Assembly: GCF_014252955.1 (NCBI RefSeq)
Contig: NZ_JACMIA010000001.1
Coordinates: 2,006,258-2,070,257 of the forward strand
Length of the DNA stretch: 64,000 nucleotides
Reading direction: 5' to 3'
Source of the DNA: Stappia sp. 28M-7
GTDB taxonomy: Bacteria > Pseudomonadota > Alphaproteobacteria > Rhizobiales > Stappiaceae
Translations under genes and position numbers: made by a program
Shown: positions 36,098-45,663 of the stretch, piece by piece
Numbering within the stretch: the first letter of the stretch is position 1
How the letters are laid out: each line of letters opens with the position of its first letter
The notes under the pieces: model-generated
The model's database searches: none
What the model was told of the DNA's origin: nothing
Seen by the model: the letters and a program-made list of their open reading frames with translations, nothing else

Positions 36098-36946
36098 ATG
36101 AAACTCGTCCGTTTCGGACCTGCCGGCAGCGAGCGCCCCGGCCTTGTCGATGCGCAAGGGCGCATCCGCGATCTTTCCGCCCATGTCGACGATATCGCCG
36201 GCAAGACCCTTTCCGACGAGGGGCTGGCCCGCATTGCCGCGCTCGATCCTGCCTCGCTGCCGCTGGTGGAAGAGGGCGCGCGCATCGGTCCCTGTGTCGG
36301 CCAGGTCGGCAAGTTCGTCTGCATCGGCCTAAACTATTCCGACCACGCGGCCGAATCCGGTCTCGACGTGCCGCCCGAGCCCATCGTCTTCATGAAGGCG
36401 ACCTCGGCGATCTGCGGTCCCGACGACGGTATCGAGCTGCCGCGCGGCTCTGTAGCAACCGATTGGGAGGTGGAGCTCGCCGTCGTTATCGGCCGTCACG
36501 CCAAATACGTGTCCGAGGCCGATGCGCTGTCCCATGTCGCGGGCTACTGCGTTGCCAACGACGTGTCCGAGCGCGATTTCCAGACCAAGCGCGCCGGTCA
36601 GTGGACCAAGGGCAAGTCGGCCGACACTTTCGGCCCGCTCGGCCCCTGGCTGGTCACCCGCGATGAGGTGGCCGACCCGCAGGCGCTCGGCCTGTGGCTC
36701 GACCTCAACGGCAAGCGCATGCAGACCGGTTCCACCGCGACCATGATCTTCGGCGTCGCCAAGGTGATCTCCTACCTGTCGCATATGATGAGCCTGCATC
36801 CGGGCGACGTGATCTCCACCGGCACGCCGCCGGGTGTCGGCATGGGCATCAAGCCGGCTCCGGTCTATCTGAAGCCGGGCGACCGGTTGGCGCTCGGCAT
36901 CGACGGCCTGGGCACCCAGAACCAACTGGTGCGCGCCGCCGACTGA
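36098..36946 (+). CDS. Fumarylacetoacetate hydrolase family protein
   Basis: FAH-superfamily enzyme of 282 residues. The metal-binding triad lies in DWEVELAVVIGRHAK, with the upstream CIGLNYSDHAAESG and FMKATSAICGPDDGIELPRG segments, then NDVSERDFQ, GQWTKGKSADTFGPLGPW and PGDVISTGTPPGVGMG near the end. These match the ureidoglycolate lyase / 2,4-diketo-3-deoxy-L-fuconate hydrolase subgroup. The substrate cannot be settled from sequence. A GAGGAG site precedes the ATG at 36098. Stands between the Fic gene and a terminator shared with the helicase. Confidence 0.85.
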   Translation: MKLVRFGPAGSERPGLVDAQGRIRDLSAHVDDIAGKTLSDEGLARIAALDPASLPLVEEGARIGPCVGQVGKFVCIGLNYSDHAAESGLDVPPEPIVFMKATSAICGPDDGIELPRGSVATDWEVELAVVIGRHAKYVSEADALSHVAGYCVANDVSERDFQTKRAGQWTKGKSADTFGPLGPWLVTRDEVADPQALGLWLDLNGKRMQTGSTATMIFGVAKVISYLSHMMSLHPGDVISTGTPPGVGMGIKPAPVYLKPGDRLALGIDGLGTQNQLVRAAD

Positions 36947-36983
36947 CGCGGGCAGGGGCGGGGAGCCTTGCCCTGAAACGAGA

Positions 36984-37019
36984 AACGCCGGCGCGGAGGG
37001 ATCCGCGCCGGCGTTCGTT
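36984..37019. terminator. Rho-independent terminator of the FAH-family gene
   Basis: A 14-bp perfect GC-rich stem (36984-36997 with 37002-37015, loop GGGA) is followed by CGTTTT. It lies between convergent genes and may serve both, though the T-run is better on the plus strand. Confidence 0.85.
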
Positions 37020-37045
37020 TTCAAGCGTGTTTCGGCGTTGCCGCG

Positions 37046-38440
37046 TTACGCGGGCTGGAACGAGCGGACACGGCCGCGCTCGCCGCTGTGATCGCGCGGC
37101 TTGGCGCCCTGCGGGCGGCTGTTGCGCTGCTGCTGGCCTGCCGGCTTGTCCTTGCGTGCGCCGCCATTGCCATTGCCGTTGGCACTGCCGCGGAAGCCGC
37201 GAGCCTCGCCGCGACCTTCATCGCGTGCGGCGCCTTCGCCGCGCGGGCGGAAGGGCTTGCGCTGCTGCTGCTGGCCACGGCCGCCGCCGCCACGCGCCTG
37301 CTTGCGCGGGGCCGGGCCGTCGTCCTCGCGCTCGACCAGCACCTTGCCGATCAGCTTCTCGATGTCGCGCAGGAACGGACGCTCCTCGCGGTCGCAGAAG
37401 GAAACGGCGATGCCGCTCTTGCCGGCGCGCGCGGTGCGGCCGATGCGGTGTACATAGGCTTCGGGAACGTTCGGCAGCTCGTAGTTGACGACATGCGACA
37501 CGCCATCGACATCGATGCCGCGTGCGGCGATGTCGGTAGCCACCAGCACCGGGGTGCGGCCGGAGCGGAAGTTGTCGAGCGCCTTCTGGCGCTGGCTCTG
37601 GCTCTTGTTGCCGTGGATCGCGGCGGCCGACAGGCCGGCCTGCTCCAGCTGCTTGGTCACCTTGTCGGCGCCGTGCTTGGTGCGCGTGAAGACGATCGCG
37701 CGATCCATGTCCTCGCTGCGCAGCACGTCGACCAGCGCCTGGCGCTTGGCGTCGCGCTCGATCAGGAGAACCTTCTGCTCGATGCGGTCGATCGGCTTGG
37801 AGGCCGGAGCCACCGCGATTTCCTGCGGGTTGTTCAGAAAGTCCTCGGCCAGCGCGCGGATCGGCTTCGGCATGGTCGCCGACAGCAGAACCGTCTGGCG
37901 GTCACGCGGCAGGCTCGCCAGGATCTGGCGGATCGCCGGCAGGAAGCCGAGGTCGAGCATGTGGTCGGCCTCGTCCAGAACCACGGTGGTGGTCTTGTCG
38001 AGACGGATGGCACCGCCCTGCATGTGGTCGATCAAGCGGCCCGGCGTTGCGACAAGAATGTCGACGCCGCGCGCCATGTTGCGCACCTGCGGGAAGGGAC
38101 GGACGCCGCCGACCACGACGGTGGCCGAATGGCGCACCTTCTGGCCATAGGCGCGGATGCTGTCTGCGATCTGGGCGGCGAGCTCGCGCGTCGGGGCGAG
38201 GATCAGCGCGCCGCAGGTCTTCGGCTCGGGCCGGCTGTTCTGCGCGACGATGCGGTTGAGCAGCGGCAGCACGAAGGATGCGGTCTTGCCGGTGCCGGTC
38301 TGGGCGAGGCCCAGCACGTCGGCGCCCGACATGATCGCGGGAATGCCCTGCGCCTGAATCGGCGTCGGGGAGGTATAGCCCTCGGCCTCAAGGGCCTTGA
38401 GGATCGGCTCGGCGAGGCCGAGGTCGTTGAACGTGGTCAA
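37046..38440 (-). CDS. DEAD-box ATP-dependent RNA helicase
   Basis: RNA helicase of about 464 residues. Motifs in order: Q-motif PTPIQAQGIP, Walker A AQTGTGKT (46-53), PTRELA, TPGR, DEAD in VVLDEADHML, SAT, VFTRTKHGADK and HRIGRTARAGKSG. The C-terminal 80 residues are Arg/Gly/Gln-rich, typical of RhlE-like helicases that bind RNA nonspecifically. The start is a TTG at 38440, five bases after AAGGAG and giving the family's TTFNDLGLAEPI start. A longer frame with upstream ATG would add an unconserved leader. Long 5' gap before iolC. Probably ribosome assembly, mRNA decay or cold adaptation. Confidence 0.92.
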   Translation of the reverse strand: MTTFNDLGLAEPILKALEAEGYTSPTPIQAQGIPAIMSGADVLGLAQTGTGKTASFVLPLLNRIVAQNSRPEPKTCGALILAPTRELAAQIADSIRAYGQKVRHSATVVVGGVRPFPQVRNMARGVDILVATPGRLIDHMQGGAIRLDKTTTVVLDEADHMLDLGFLPAIRQILASLPRDRQTVLLSATMPKPIRALAEDFLNNPQEIAVAPASKPIDRIEQKVLLIERDAKRQALVDVLRSEDMDRAIVFTRTKHGADKVTKQLEQAGLSAAAIHGNKSQSQRQKALDNFRSGRTPVLVATDIAARGIDVDGVSHVVNYELPNVPEAYVHRIGRTARAGKSGIAVSFCDREERPFLRDIEKLIGKVLVEREDDGPAPRKQARGGGGRGQQQQRKPFRPRGEGAARDEGRGEARGFRGSANGNGNGGARKDKPAGQQQRNSRPQGAKPRDHSGERGRVRSFQPA

Positions 38441-38737
38441 GCGGACTCCTTGCTCGCGCCGGCACGCCATCATGGGCGAGCGGTCGCGGTCCGTGTCTGT
38501 CATGAAGGGAGCTTGCGCAGATCAGCTGCCTTGGGGGCGCGCCGGCACCGAAAACGGACCATGTTGTCCGCCGCTCGGGTAGCAGCGCTTCGTATCGGCA
38601 ACGATCGGGAGGAAGGTTGCGTCTGGGCGCCGGTCACGAAAGGCTCGTGTCTCCACGCGGACGCCGTTGCGCCGCATAGACCACGTTTGATGTTGCGATG
38701 CAACGAAAATCGCTTCCGAAGCCCCGTTCGAGAATTT

Positions 38738-38751
38738 GGAACAAAAATTCC
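38738..38751. promoter_or_regulatory. IolR-type operator, distal copy
   Basis: GGAACAAAAATTCC fits the palindrome GGAA-N6-TTCC reported for the RpiR-type repressor IolR of Sinorhizobium meliloti. It lies 398 bp upstream of iolC and could act with the proximal copy by looping, or affect the divergent helicase gene. Confidence 0.6.
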
Positions 38752-39048
38752 ATATGCGGTTTTTGCACGGCTGTGCAAGGCCTCGCTCCCGCATGGCTTC
38801 ATGGCTGGACGGGGTGGCGTGGGGCGTATTTGGGTCCGATTGGATCGCTTTGCGCAGCGGTCAAATCGGATGCGGTGCGTGCCCCATGGTCTGCGCCTGA
38901 TACCAGATGACCGGCTGTAGCTTGATTCTCTACGGGATTGATATCAGGCCAAAACCCGCCAATCCTAGCGGCATCTCTTGTGGTTTTCGTCGCGCCCGCC
39001 GTCGCGGTCCCCGGTCTCGTTTTCCACCACGGGCGGGCGATAAAGCGG

Positions 39049-39079
39049 TTGCAGTCGGCCATAATGGAATTTATGTTCC
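39049..39079 (+). promoter_or_regulatory. iolC promoter overlapped by proximal IolR-type operator
   Basis: TTGCAG (39049-39054), 17 bp, TATGTT (39072-39077) make a plausible promoter. GGAATTTATGTTCC (39066-39079), a GGAA-N6-TTCC palindrome, covers the -10, so binding would block transcription. The iolR gene itself is not in the window. Confidence 0.72.
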
Positions 39080-39135
39080 GTTTTGAGGGGCGAATAGGCC
39101 CCTTTGCGGTTCCGGCAGGGCGGGGAGAGGTTGTC

Positions 39136-41073
39136 ATGAGTTCGCAGCAAGGCCGGGACGCGCGGCCGCTCGATGTCATCACCATCGGCCGCGCTTCGGT
39201 CGATCTCTACGGCTCCCAGGTCGGCGGCCGGCTGGAGGACATGCGCGGCTTCGCCAAGTATATCGGCGGCTCGCCCACCAACATGGCGGCCGGCACCGCG
39301 CGGCTCGGTCTGCGCTCCGCCCTCATCACCCGTGTCGGCGACGAGCACATGGGCCGCTTCATCCGCGAGGAACTGGTGCGCGAGGGCGTCGACGTGCGCG
39401 GCGTCAGGACCGATCCGGAGCGGCTGACCGCGCTGGTGCTTCTGGGCATTCGCGACCGCGAGCAGTTTCCGCTGATCTTCTACCGCGAGAATTGCGCCGA
39501 CATGGCGCTGGACGAGGGCGATATCGACCCTGACTTCATCGCGGAAGCCGGCTGCATCACCGTCACCGGCACTCACCTGTCCAACCCGCGCACCGAGGCG
39601 GCGGTGCTGAAGGCCTTGCGCCTTGCCCGCGAAAACGGCGCCCGCACGGCGCTCGACATCGATTACCGGCCCAATCTCTGGGGCCTTGCCGGACACGATG
39701 CCGGCGAAAGCCGTTTCATCGAATCCAGCGCGGTGACCGCCAAGCTGCAGTCGCATCTTCACCTCTTCGACCTGATCGTCGGCACGGAGGAGGAGTTCCA
39801 CATAGCCGGCGGCAGCACCGATACGCTGGCGGCCCTGCGCGCCGTGCGGGCTGTCTCCGCCGCAACGCTCGTGTGCAAGCGCGGGCCGATGGGCGCGGTC
39901 GCCTTCGAGGCCGAGATCCCCGACGATCTCGACCAGGGCATCTCCGGCCCGGGCTTTCCCATCGAGGTGTTCAACGTGCTGGGCGCGGGCGACGGCTTCA
40001 TGTCCGGCCTCTTGCGCGGCTGGCTGCGCGACGAGGGCTGGGAGCGCGCGCTGACCTATGCCAATGCCTGCGGCGCGCTGGCCGTCTCGCGGCACGGCTG
40101 CACCCCGTCCTATCCGAGCTGGGAGGAGCTGTGCTTCTTCCTGGAGCGCGGCGTGCGCGTGCCGGCGCTGCGCAAGGACGCGGAGCTGGAGCAGATCCAC
40201 TGGTCGACGACCCGCAAGGGCGACTGGCCGGAAATGCGGGTCTTTGCCTTCGATCACCGCAAGCAGCTGGAGGAACTGGCCGCCGAGCTCGGCGCCGACC
40301 CCGCTCGCATTCCCGCCTTCAAGAAGCTGTGCCTTGCCGCCGCCTGCCGGGTGCAGGCGGGGCGACCCGGCTACGGCATCCTCAGCGACGGGCGGCTCGG
40401 AGAGGAGGCGCTGTTCGCTGCCGCCGGCACGGGCCTTTGGATCGGCCGCCCGGTGGAACTCCCCGGCTCCCGGCCGCTGGAACTGGAAATCGGCCCGGAC
40501 TTTGGCTCCGGCCTTGCCGAATGGCCGGCCGACCATGTGGTCAAGGTCCTGTGCTTCTGTCATCCGGACGACGACGAGACGATGCGTGCGGCGCAGGAGG
40601 CGACGGTGCTGCGGCTCGCGCGCGCTGCGCGTGCCAACGGGCTCGAGCTGCTGCTGGAGGTCATTCCGTCCAAGGTCGGGCCGGTCGGCGATGACACCAC
40701 GGCGAAGCTGATCCGCCGCTTCTACGAGATCGGCGTCTATCCCGACTGGTGGAAGCTGGAGCCCTCCGTCTCCGCCGCCGCCTGGGCGCAGACCTGCGCC
40801 GCGATTTCCGAGAACGATCCGCATGTTCGTGGCATCGTCGTGCTCGGTCTCGACGCACCGGTCGAGGATCTGGAAGCCAGTTTCGCGGAAGCTGCCCGCT
40901 TCCCGCTGGTCAAGGGCTTTGCCGTCGGGCGCACCATCTTCTTCGAGGCGGCGCGGAGCTGGCTCGGCGGCAGGCTTGACGACGAGGGCGCGATCGCGCT
41001 CATGGCGTCGAAATACGAAACGCTTTGCGCGGCCTGGGACCGGGCGAGGGCGGCAGACGGGAGAGCGGCATGA
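39136..41073 (+). CDS. iolC: Bifunctional 5-dehydro-2-deoxygluconokinase with DUF2090 aldolase-like domain
   Basis: 645-residue fusion. The N-terminal half is a PfkB kinase with KYIGGSPTNMAAGTARLG (about residues 42-59) and the catalytic NVLGAGDGFMSGL (about 279-291). It phosphorylates 5-dehydro-2-deoxy-D-gluconate. The C-terminal half (from about 355) is a DUF2090 domain (VFAFDHRKQLEEL, FCHPDDDETMRAAQ), a TIM-barrel relative of IolJ/LacD-type aldolases. This fusion is normal in alpha- and betaproteobacteria and may supply the next aldol step. GGGGAGAGG precedes the ATG. Stop overlaps the iolD start (ATGA at 41070). Confidence 0.95.
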   Translation: MSSQQGRDARPLDVITIGRASVDLYGSQVGGRLEDMRGFAKYIGGSPTNMAAGTARLGLRSALITRVGDEHMGRFIREELVREGVDVRGVRTDPERLTALVLLGIRDREQFPLIFYRENCADMALDEGDIDPDFIAEAGCITVTGTHLSNPRTEAAVLKALRLARENGARTALDIDYRPNLWGLAGHDAGESRFIESSAVTAKLQSHLHLFDLIVGTEEEFHIAGGSTDTLAALRAVRAVSAATLVCKRGPMGAVAFEAEIPDDLDQGISGPGFPIEVFNVLGAGDGFMSGLLRGWLRDEGWERALTYANACGALAVSRHGCTPSYPSWEELCFFLERGVRVPALRKDAELEQIHWSTTRKGDWPEMRVFAFDHRKQLEELAAELGADPARIPAFKKLCLAAACRVQAGRPGYGILSDGRLGEEALFAAAGTGLWIGRPVELPGSRPLELEIGPDFGSGLAEWPADHVVKVLCFCHPDDDETMRAAQEATVLRLARAARANGLELLLEVIPSKVGPVGDDTTAKLIRRFYEIGVYPDWWKLEPSVSAAAWAQTCAAISENDPHVRGIVVLGLDAPVEDLEASFAEAARFPLVKGFAVGRTIFFEAARSWLGGRLDDEGAIALMASKYETLCAAWDRARAADGRAA

Positions 41074-42905
41074 CGACGACCATCCGGCTCACGGCGGCAC
41101 AGGCCGTCACGCGGTATCTCTGCCGGCAGATGAACGAGGACGGCGTTCCCTTCATCTCCGGCGTCTGGGCGATCTTCGGCCACGGCAATGTCGCGGGCCT
41201 CGGCGAGGCGCTCTACGGCGTTCGCGATGAGCTGCCGACCTGGCGCGGCCACAACGAGCAGGGCATGGCCCATGCCGCCGTTGCCTATGCCAAGCAGCTC
41301 GGCCGCCGCCGGGCGATGGCCGTCACCACCTCCATCGGCCCCGGCGCCACCAACATGCTGACCGCCGCGGCCATGGCCCATGTCAACCGGCTGCCGGTGC
41401 TGCTGCTGCCCGGCGACGTCTTCGCGGGGCGCGCGCCCGATCCGGTGCTGCAGCAGCTGGAGGACTTCGGCGACGGCACGGTCAGCGTCAACGACTGCTT
41501 CCGTCCGGTCTCGCGCTATTTCGACCGCATCACCCGGCCCGAGCAGCTGTTGACCGCGCTGCCGCGCGCCTTCCGCGTGATGACCGACCCGGCCGAATGC
41601 GGCCCGGTCACGCTCGCTTTCTGCCAGGACGTGCAGACCGAGGCCTTCGACTGGCCGGAGAGCTTCTTCGAGCCGAAGGTCTGGCGCATGCGCCGACCCC
41701 AGCCGGATCCGGCCGAGCTGGAGGAGGTCGCGCGCCTGATCGCCTCGGCCGAGCGCCCGGTCATCGTTGCCGGCGGCGGCATCCATTATTCCTTTGCGCA
41801 TCAGGCGCTTGCGCGTTTCGCCGAAGCGCACGGCATTCCGGTCGTCGAGACCCAGGCCGGCAAGTCGGCGCTTGCCTGGGACCATCCTCTCAACTTGGGG
41901 TCGGTCGGCGTCACGGGCTCCTCGGCCGCCAATGCGGTCGCCGCCGAGGCCGACGTGGTGCTTGGTGTCGGCACGCGCTTCCAGGACTTCACCACCGGCT
42001 CCTGGTCGCTGTTCGCGCGGCCGGACCGCAAGCTCGTCAGCCTCAACGTCTCGCCTTATGATGCGGCCAAGCACGGCGCCGTGCCGCTCTGCGCCGATGC
42101 GCGCGACGGGCTGGAGGCTTTGGGCCGGGCACTTGGCGACACGCGGTTCACGCCGCCGGCGGATGATCTCAAGCGCGAGTGGATCGCCGCCGTGGACGCG
42201 GCGACAGCCCCGCCGCCCGATGGCAACGCGCTGCCGAGCGATGCCCAGGTGATCGGCGCCGTCCAGCGCAATGTCGATGAAAACGCAGTGGTTTTCTGCG
42301 CGGCCGGCGGCCTGCCGGGCGAGCTGCACAAGCTCTGGAAGGCTGCCCGGCCGATGGGCTACCACATGGAATACGGCTTCTCCTGCATGGGCTACGAGAT
42401 CGCCGGCGGGCTCGGCGCCAAGATGGCGCAGCCCGAGCGCGAGGTCGTCGTCATGGTCGGCGACGGCTCCTACATGATGATGAATTCCGAGCTCGCGACC
42501 TCGGTGATGCTGGGCCGCAAGCTCATTGTCGTGCTGCTCGACAATCGCGGCTTCGGCTGCATCAATCGCCTGCAGAGGGCGACCGGCGGCGAGAGCTTCA
42601 ACAACCTGCTCGACACCGCCCGCCATGTGGTGCCGAGCGACATCGACTTCGCCGCGCATGCCGCCTCGATGGGCGCGATCTCCGAGAAGGTCGACGACAT
42701 CGCGGGGCTTGAGGCCGCGCTGGTGAGGGCGCGGGCGTCGGAGCGCAGCCACGTCATCGTCATCGACACCGACCCGCTGGCGACGACCGAGGCCGGCGGC
42801 CACTGGTGGGACGTCGCGGTGCCGGAGGTCTCGACCCGCGAGGCGGTCCGCTCCGCCCGTGCATCCTACGAGAAGGCCGTGAAAAAACAGAACCTTGTCG
42901 ACTAG
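41070..42905 (+). CDS. iolD: 3D-(3,5/4)-trihydroxycyclohexane-1,2-dione hydrolase
   Basis: ThDP-dependent ring-opening hydrolase of inositol catabolism, 611 residues. The activating Glu is in GHNEQGMAHAA (about residue 63), the ThDP/Mg site is GDGSYMMMNSELATSVMLG (about 464-482), and ISGVWAIFGHGNVAGLGEAL opens the Pyr domain. The middle domain has IVAGGGIHYS. Length matches the family. Translationally coupled to iolC (ATGA overlap) and followed 36 bp later by iolE. Confidence 0.97.
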   Translation: MTTTIRLTAAQAVTRYLCRQMNEDGVPFISGVWAIFGHGNVAGLGEALYGVRDELPTWRGHNEQGMAHAAVAYAKQLGRRRAMAVTTSIGPGATNMLTAAAMAHVNRLPVLLLPGDVFAGRAPDPVLQQLEDFGDGTVSVNDCFRPVSRYFDRITRPEQLLTALPRAFRVMTDPAECGPVTLAFCQDVQTEAFDWPESFFEPKVWRMRRPQPDPAELEEVARLIASAERPVIVAGGGIHYSFAHQALARFAEAHGIPVVETQAGKSALAWDHPLNLGSVGVTGSSAANAVAAEADVVLGVGTRFQDFTTGSWSLFARPDRKLVSLNVSPYDAAKHGAVPLCADARDGLEALGRALGDTRFTPPADDLKREWIAAVDAATAPPPDGNALPSDAQVIGAVQRNVDENAVVFCAAGGLPGELHKLWKAARPMGYHMEYGFSCMGYEIAGGLGAKMAQPEREVVVMVGDGSYMMMNSELATSVMLGRKLIVVLLDNRGFGCINRLQRATGGESFNNLLDTARHVVPSDIDFAAHAASMGAISEKVDDIAGLEAALVRARASERSHVIVIDTDPLATTEAGGHWWDVAVPEVSTREAVRSARASYEKAVKKQNLVD

Positions 42906-42941
42906 TCTTCACCCCGCTTCGACCCTTTGAAGGCGTAACAG

Positions 42942-43841
42942 ATGATCCTCTACGGCACCAACCCGATTGCCTGGTCCAACGACGACGACCAGAGCCTCGG
43001 CGCTCACATTCCGCTTCAAACCTGTCTGTCGCAGGCTGCCGAGATCGGCTTCGACGGCATCGAGAACGGCCACAAGTTTCCGATCGATCCGGCCGAGCTC
43101 GCCGCAACGCTGGCTCCGCACGGCCTGAAATTCGTCTCGGCCTGGTACTCGCTGCATCTGCTGACGCGCTCGGCCGACACCGAGATCGAGGCGATCGGCG
43201 AGCATCTGGCGCGGCTGAAGGCGATGGGCTCGCCGGTGCTGATCGCCTGCGAGACCTCCAACGCTATCCACGGCAATGACGGGGTTGCGGTCAACGACCG
43301 CCCCCGTCTCGACAGGGACCGGTTCGCCGCCTTTTGCGCCGATCTGGAGAAGGTCGCGGCGCATTGCGCGGCCGAGGGCGTGCCGCTCGTCTACCATCAT
43401 CACATGGGCACCATCATTGAAAGCGAAGAGGAAATCGACGCGCTGATGGAGCTGACCGGCCCGGCGACGCGGTTGCTGCTCGACACGGGCCACGCGTATT
43501 TCGGCGGCGGCGATCCGGCGCGGCTCGCCGAAAAGCACATGGGCCGCGTTTCACATATCCACGCCAAGAACGTGCGCCCGGATGTGATGGCTGAGGTTCG
43601 GAAAGAGGGGCTGAGCTTCCTGGAAGGGGTACGCCGGGGCGTCTTCACCGTGCCGGGCGATCCGGAGGGCGGGGTCGATTTCGCGCCGGTGCTGAAGACC
43701 GCTGCAAAGCACGATTATTCGGGCTGGCTGGTCATCGAGGCGGAGCAGGACCCGGAGGTCCGCGACCCGGTGACCTACCAGTCGATGGGCCTCAAGGCGC
43801 TGAAAGCGCTGGCGCGCGAGACCGGCCTCGACCGGGGATAA
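42942..43841 (+). CDS. iolE: Myo-inosose-2 dehydratase
   Basis: TIM-barrel dehydratase of 299 residues (AP-endonuclease-2/xylose-isomerase-like fold) that removes water from scyllo-inosose. Seen: [16 protein letters not shown] at the start, [59 protein letters not shown] and [10 protein letters not shown]; these hold the expected Glu, Asp, His metal ligands. Third gene of the iol unit. The N-terminal and C-terminal ends match the family and no breaks are visible. Confidence 0.96.
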   Translation: MILYGTNPIAWSNDDDQSLGAHIPLQTCLSQAAEIGFDGIENGHKFPIDPAELAATLAPHGLKFVSAWYSLHLLTRSADTEIEAIGEHLARLKAMGSPVLIACETSNAIHGNDGVAVNDRPRLDRDRFAAFCADLEKVAAHCAAEGVPLVYHHHMGTIIESEEEIDALMELTGPATRLLLDTGHAYFGGGDPARLAEKHMGRVSHIHAKNVRPDVMAEVRKEGLSFLEGVRRGVFTVPGDPEGGVDFAPVLKTAAKHDYSGWLVIEAEQDPEVRDPVTYQSMGLKALKALARETGLDRG

Positions 43842-43887
43842 GGTGGGCCGCAAGGCCTCGATACACACGAGACGGGAGAGGGACGCC

Positions 43888-44694
43888 ATGGCCGATCTGC
43901 TGGTGAAACCAAAGGGCAAGCACGGCAAGGTGCACGATATCACGCCGCAGAGCGCCGGCTGGTCCTATGTGGGTTTCACGCTCTACCGGCTGGCGCCGGG
44001 CGAGAGCGCGAGCGAGGCGACGGGCGACCGCGAAGCGATCCTGGTGCTGGTCGAGGGGCGGGCCGAGCTGAGCGCCGGTGGGGTCTCCTTCGGCGAGCGG
44101 GGCGAGCGCATGAGCGTCTTCGAGCGCAAGCCGCCGCATTGCCTTTACGTGCCGAACGGCTCGTCCTGGGAAGCGAAGGCGACGACCGAGCTGACGCTGG
44201 CCGTGTGCACCGCGCCGGGTAGCGGCGGGCACGAAGCCGGGATGATCGAAAACATCGGTTTCGAGGAGCGCGGCAAGGGCACCAATACCCGCTACATCCA
44301 TCCCATCGCGATGGAGGACAAGGACGTCGCCGACAGCCTGCTGGTGACGGAGGTTTTCACGCCGCAGGGCCATTGGTCGTCCTATCCGCCGCATCGGCAC
44401 GACGAGGACAACTACCCCGACATGACCTATCTGGAGGAGACGTACTATCACCGTCTCGATCCGGCGACGGGCTTCGGCATCCAGCGCGTCTTTACCGAGG
44501 ACGGCAGCCTCGACGAGACGATGGCGGTGTCGGACGGCGACGTTGTGCTGGTGCCGAAGGGCCACCATCCCTGCGGCGCGCCCTACGGCTACCAGATGTA
44601 CTATCTGAACGTGATGGCCGGCCCCTTGCGCAAGTGGCGCTTCAAGAACCATCCCGATCACGACTGGATCGCGCAGCGCGACGCGAAGACGTGA
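43888..44694 (+). CDS. iolB: 5-deoxy-glucuronate isomerase
   Basis: Bicupin isomerase of 268 residues converting 5-deoxy-D-glucuronate to 5-dehydro-2-deoxygluconate, the IolC substrate. The metal site is in the second cupin: YPPHRHDEDNYPDMTYLEETYYH (about residues 170-192), with VLVPKGHHPCGAPYGYQMYYLNVMAG later. GGGAGAGG precedes the ATG at 43888. Last gene of iolCDEB. The dehydrogenases IdhA/IolG, IolA and an inositol transporter, needed for a full pathway, are not in the window. Confidence 0.96.
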   Translation: MADLLVKPKGKHGKVHDITPQSAGWSYVGFTLYRLAPGESASEATGDREAILVLVEGRAELSAGGVSFGERGERMSVFERKPPHCLYVPNGSSWEAKATTELTLAVCTAPGSGGHEAGMIENIGFEERGKGTNTRYIHPIAMEDKDVADSLLVTEVFTPQGHWSSYPPHRHDEDNYPDMTYLEETYYHRLDPATGFGIQRVFTEDGSLDETMAVSDGDVVLVPKGHHPCGAPYGYQMYYLNVMAGPLRKWRFKNHPDHDWIAQRDAKT

Positions 44695-44831
44695 CGGCAC
44701 GGCCGAAATGCGAAATGGCGGTGCCGCTATCCCCGGTTAACCGAGATCGGAGATTGCAGGAAGCCGCCATTTTGTCCCCGTTTGCACAATGCTAGCTTGC
44801 AGCCATTGACGTTCTGGTTGCGGGTAATTTC

Positions 44832-45410
44832 ATGTTGGAGAATTTTTATAGCCCGAAGGGGCGTATGGGGCGGATCGACTGGTGGATCTGCTCCACCTTC
44901 GTCACCGTCATCGCCTTCGGTTTTCTCGCGTTCGTATCGGGATATGCCAAACGCTACGGGCCGATGACCCTCGACGTGTCGATCATCATTGTCGCCGCTG
45001 CCTTGATGATCTCATGGGCCAGTTTCTGCATCTCCTCACGCCGGCTGCACGACATCGGACGCAGCGCCTGGTGGTATCTGCTGATCTTTATCCCCCTGAT
45101 CGGCAGCGCGATCCTCTTGCTGCTATGGGCGTTCTATCCCGGAACGCCGGGCACCAATCGCTTCGGGCCGCGACGCTCCGGGGGCGAGGCCTATGCAGGC
45201 TCGGCGACAGGATCCGGGCTGACGGCCGACGAGATCGACGACCTGATCCGCCGGCATGCCAATGGCCGGGGCGGCCAGGGCGGCAGCCGGACAGCGATGG
45301 CGGCGAGCGGTCTGCCGCCGCAGGGCCAGCCCGTCGTGGTGGAAAAGCGCCGCGTGCCGCCGGGCGGCGGACATCCGCGCCCGACCTTCGGCCGCCGAGG
45401 GCTTGCCTGA
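44832..45410 (+). CDS. DUF805 membrane protein
   Basis: 192-residue protein with the DUF805 N-terminal domain: the opening FYSPKGRMGRIDWW, then SSRRLHDIGRSAWWYLLIFIPLIGSAILLLLWAFYPGTPGTNRFG. Four hydrophobic helices are visible in the first 120 residues. The last 70 residues are soluble, Gly/Pro/Arg-rich, with a short amphipathic helix GLTADEIDDLIRRHA. Function of DUF805 is unknown; small inner-membrane proteins of this family are widespread. ATG chosen for the GRMGRxDWW start. Followed by a terminator. Confidence 0.88.
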   Translation: MLENFYSPKGRMGRIDWWICSTFVTVIAFGFLAFVSGYAKRYGPMTLDVSIIIVAAALMISWASFCISSRRLHDIGRSAWWYLLIFIPLIGSAILLLLWAFYPGTPGTNRFGPRRSGGEAYAGSATGSGLTADEIDDLIRRHANGRGGQGGSRTAMAASGLPPQGQPVVVEKRRVPPGGGHPRPTFGRRGLA

Positions 45411-45441
45411 TCGGCGCAGACGCCTGAATTCCTTGAGAAAA

Positions 45442-45477
45442 GACGCCCGGACGAGATCTCGCTCGCCCGGGCGTTTT
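45442..45477 (+). terminator. Terminator of the DUF805 gene
   Basis: A 9-bp near-perfect outer stem (45442-45450 with 45467-45475), extended inside by a CGAG/CTCG pairing, is followed by GTTTT. It lies 32 bp after the stop codon. Confidence 0.8.
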
Positions 45478-45601
45478 CATGCCTGTTTCGCCGCGTGCAA
45501 ATTTCGAGACGGATTTTGCGAAATTCCGTCGCAAACAGCGCGAAATTCGAGAATCCGGTCTCAAACTCACGAAAACCCCGCGGCGGACCGATCCAGGGGC
45601 G

Positions 45602-45623
45602 AAAACCACCCGCTCGAGCGGGT
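45602..45623 (-). terminator. Terminator-like palindrome after hupE
   Basis: ACCCGCTCGAGCGGGT (45608-45623) is a perfect palindrome giving a 6-bp stem and 4-nt loop. On the minus strand it is followed by GGTTTTC. It lies 40 bp downstream of the HupE-family stop. Confidence 0.6.
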
Positions 45624-45663
45624 TATCCCCGCTCAGGGTCAGAGGCGGTAAAGTGGTCGCCGG

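Larger units (their letters stand above)
38441..39135. other. Helicase-iolC divergent intergenic region
   Basis: 695 bp without a convincing gene. The helicase-proximal half is likely leader and promoter of the helicase gene on the minus strand. The iolC-proximal half carries two IolR-type boxes and a promoter, listed separately. No tRNA or other structured RNA was recognised. Confidence 0.6.

Noticed and set aside
36098..36946. FAH-family enzyme as part of phenylacetate or homogentisate degradation
   Set aside because: No adjacent homogentisate genes, and it sits between a Fic gene and a helicase with its own terminator; motifs fit the ureidoglycolate/diketo-acid subgroup better.
45481..45600. 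Repeated CGAAATTC-like words after the DUF805 terminator
   Set aside because: Irregular spacing and no dyad; they do not form a convincing site.
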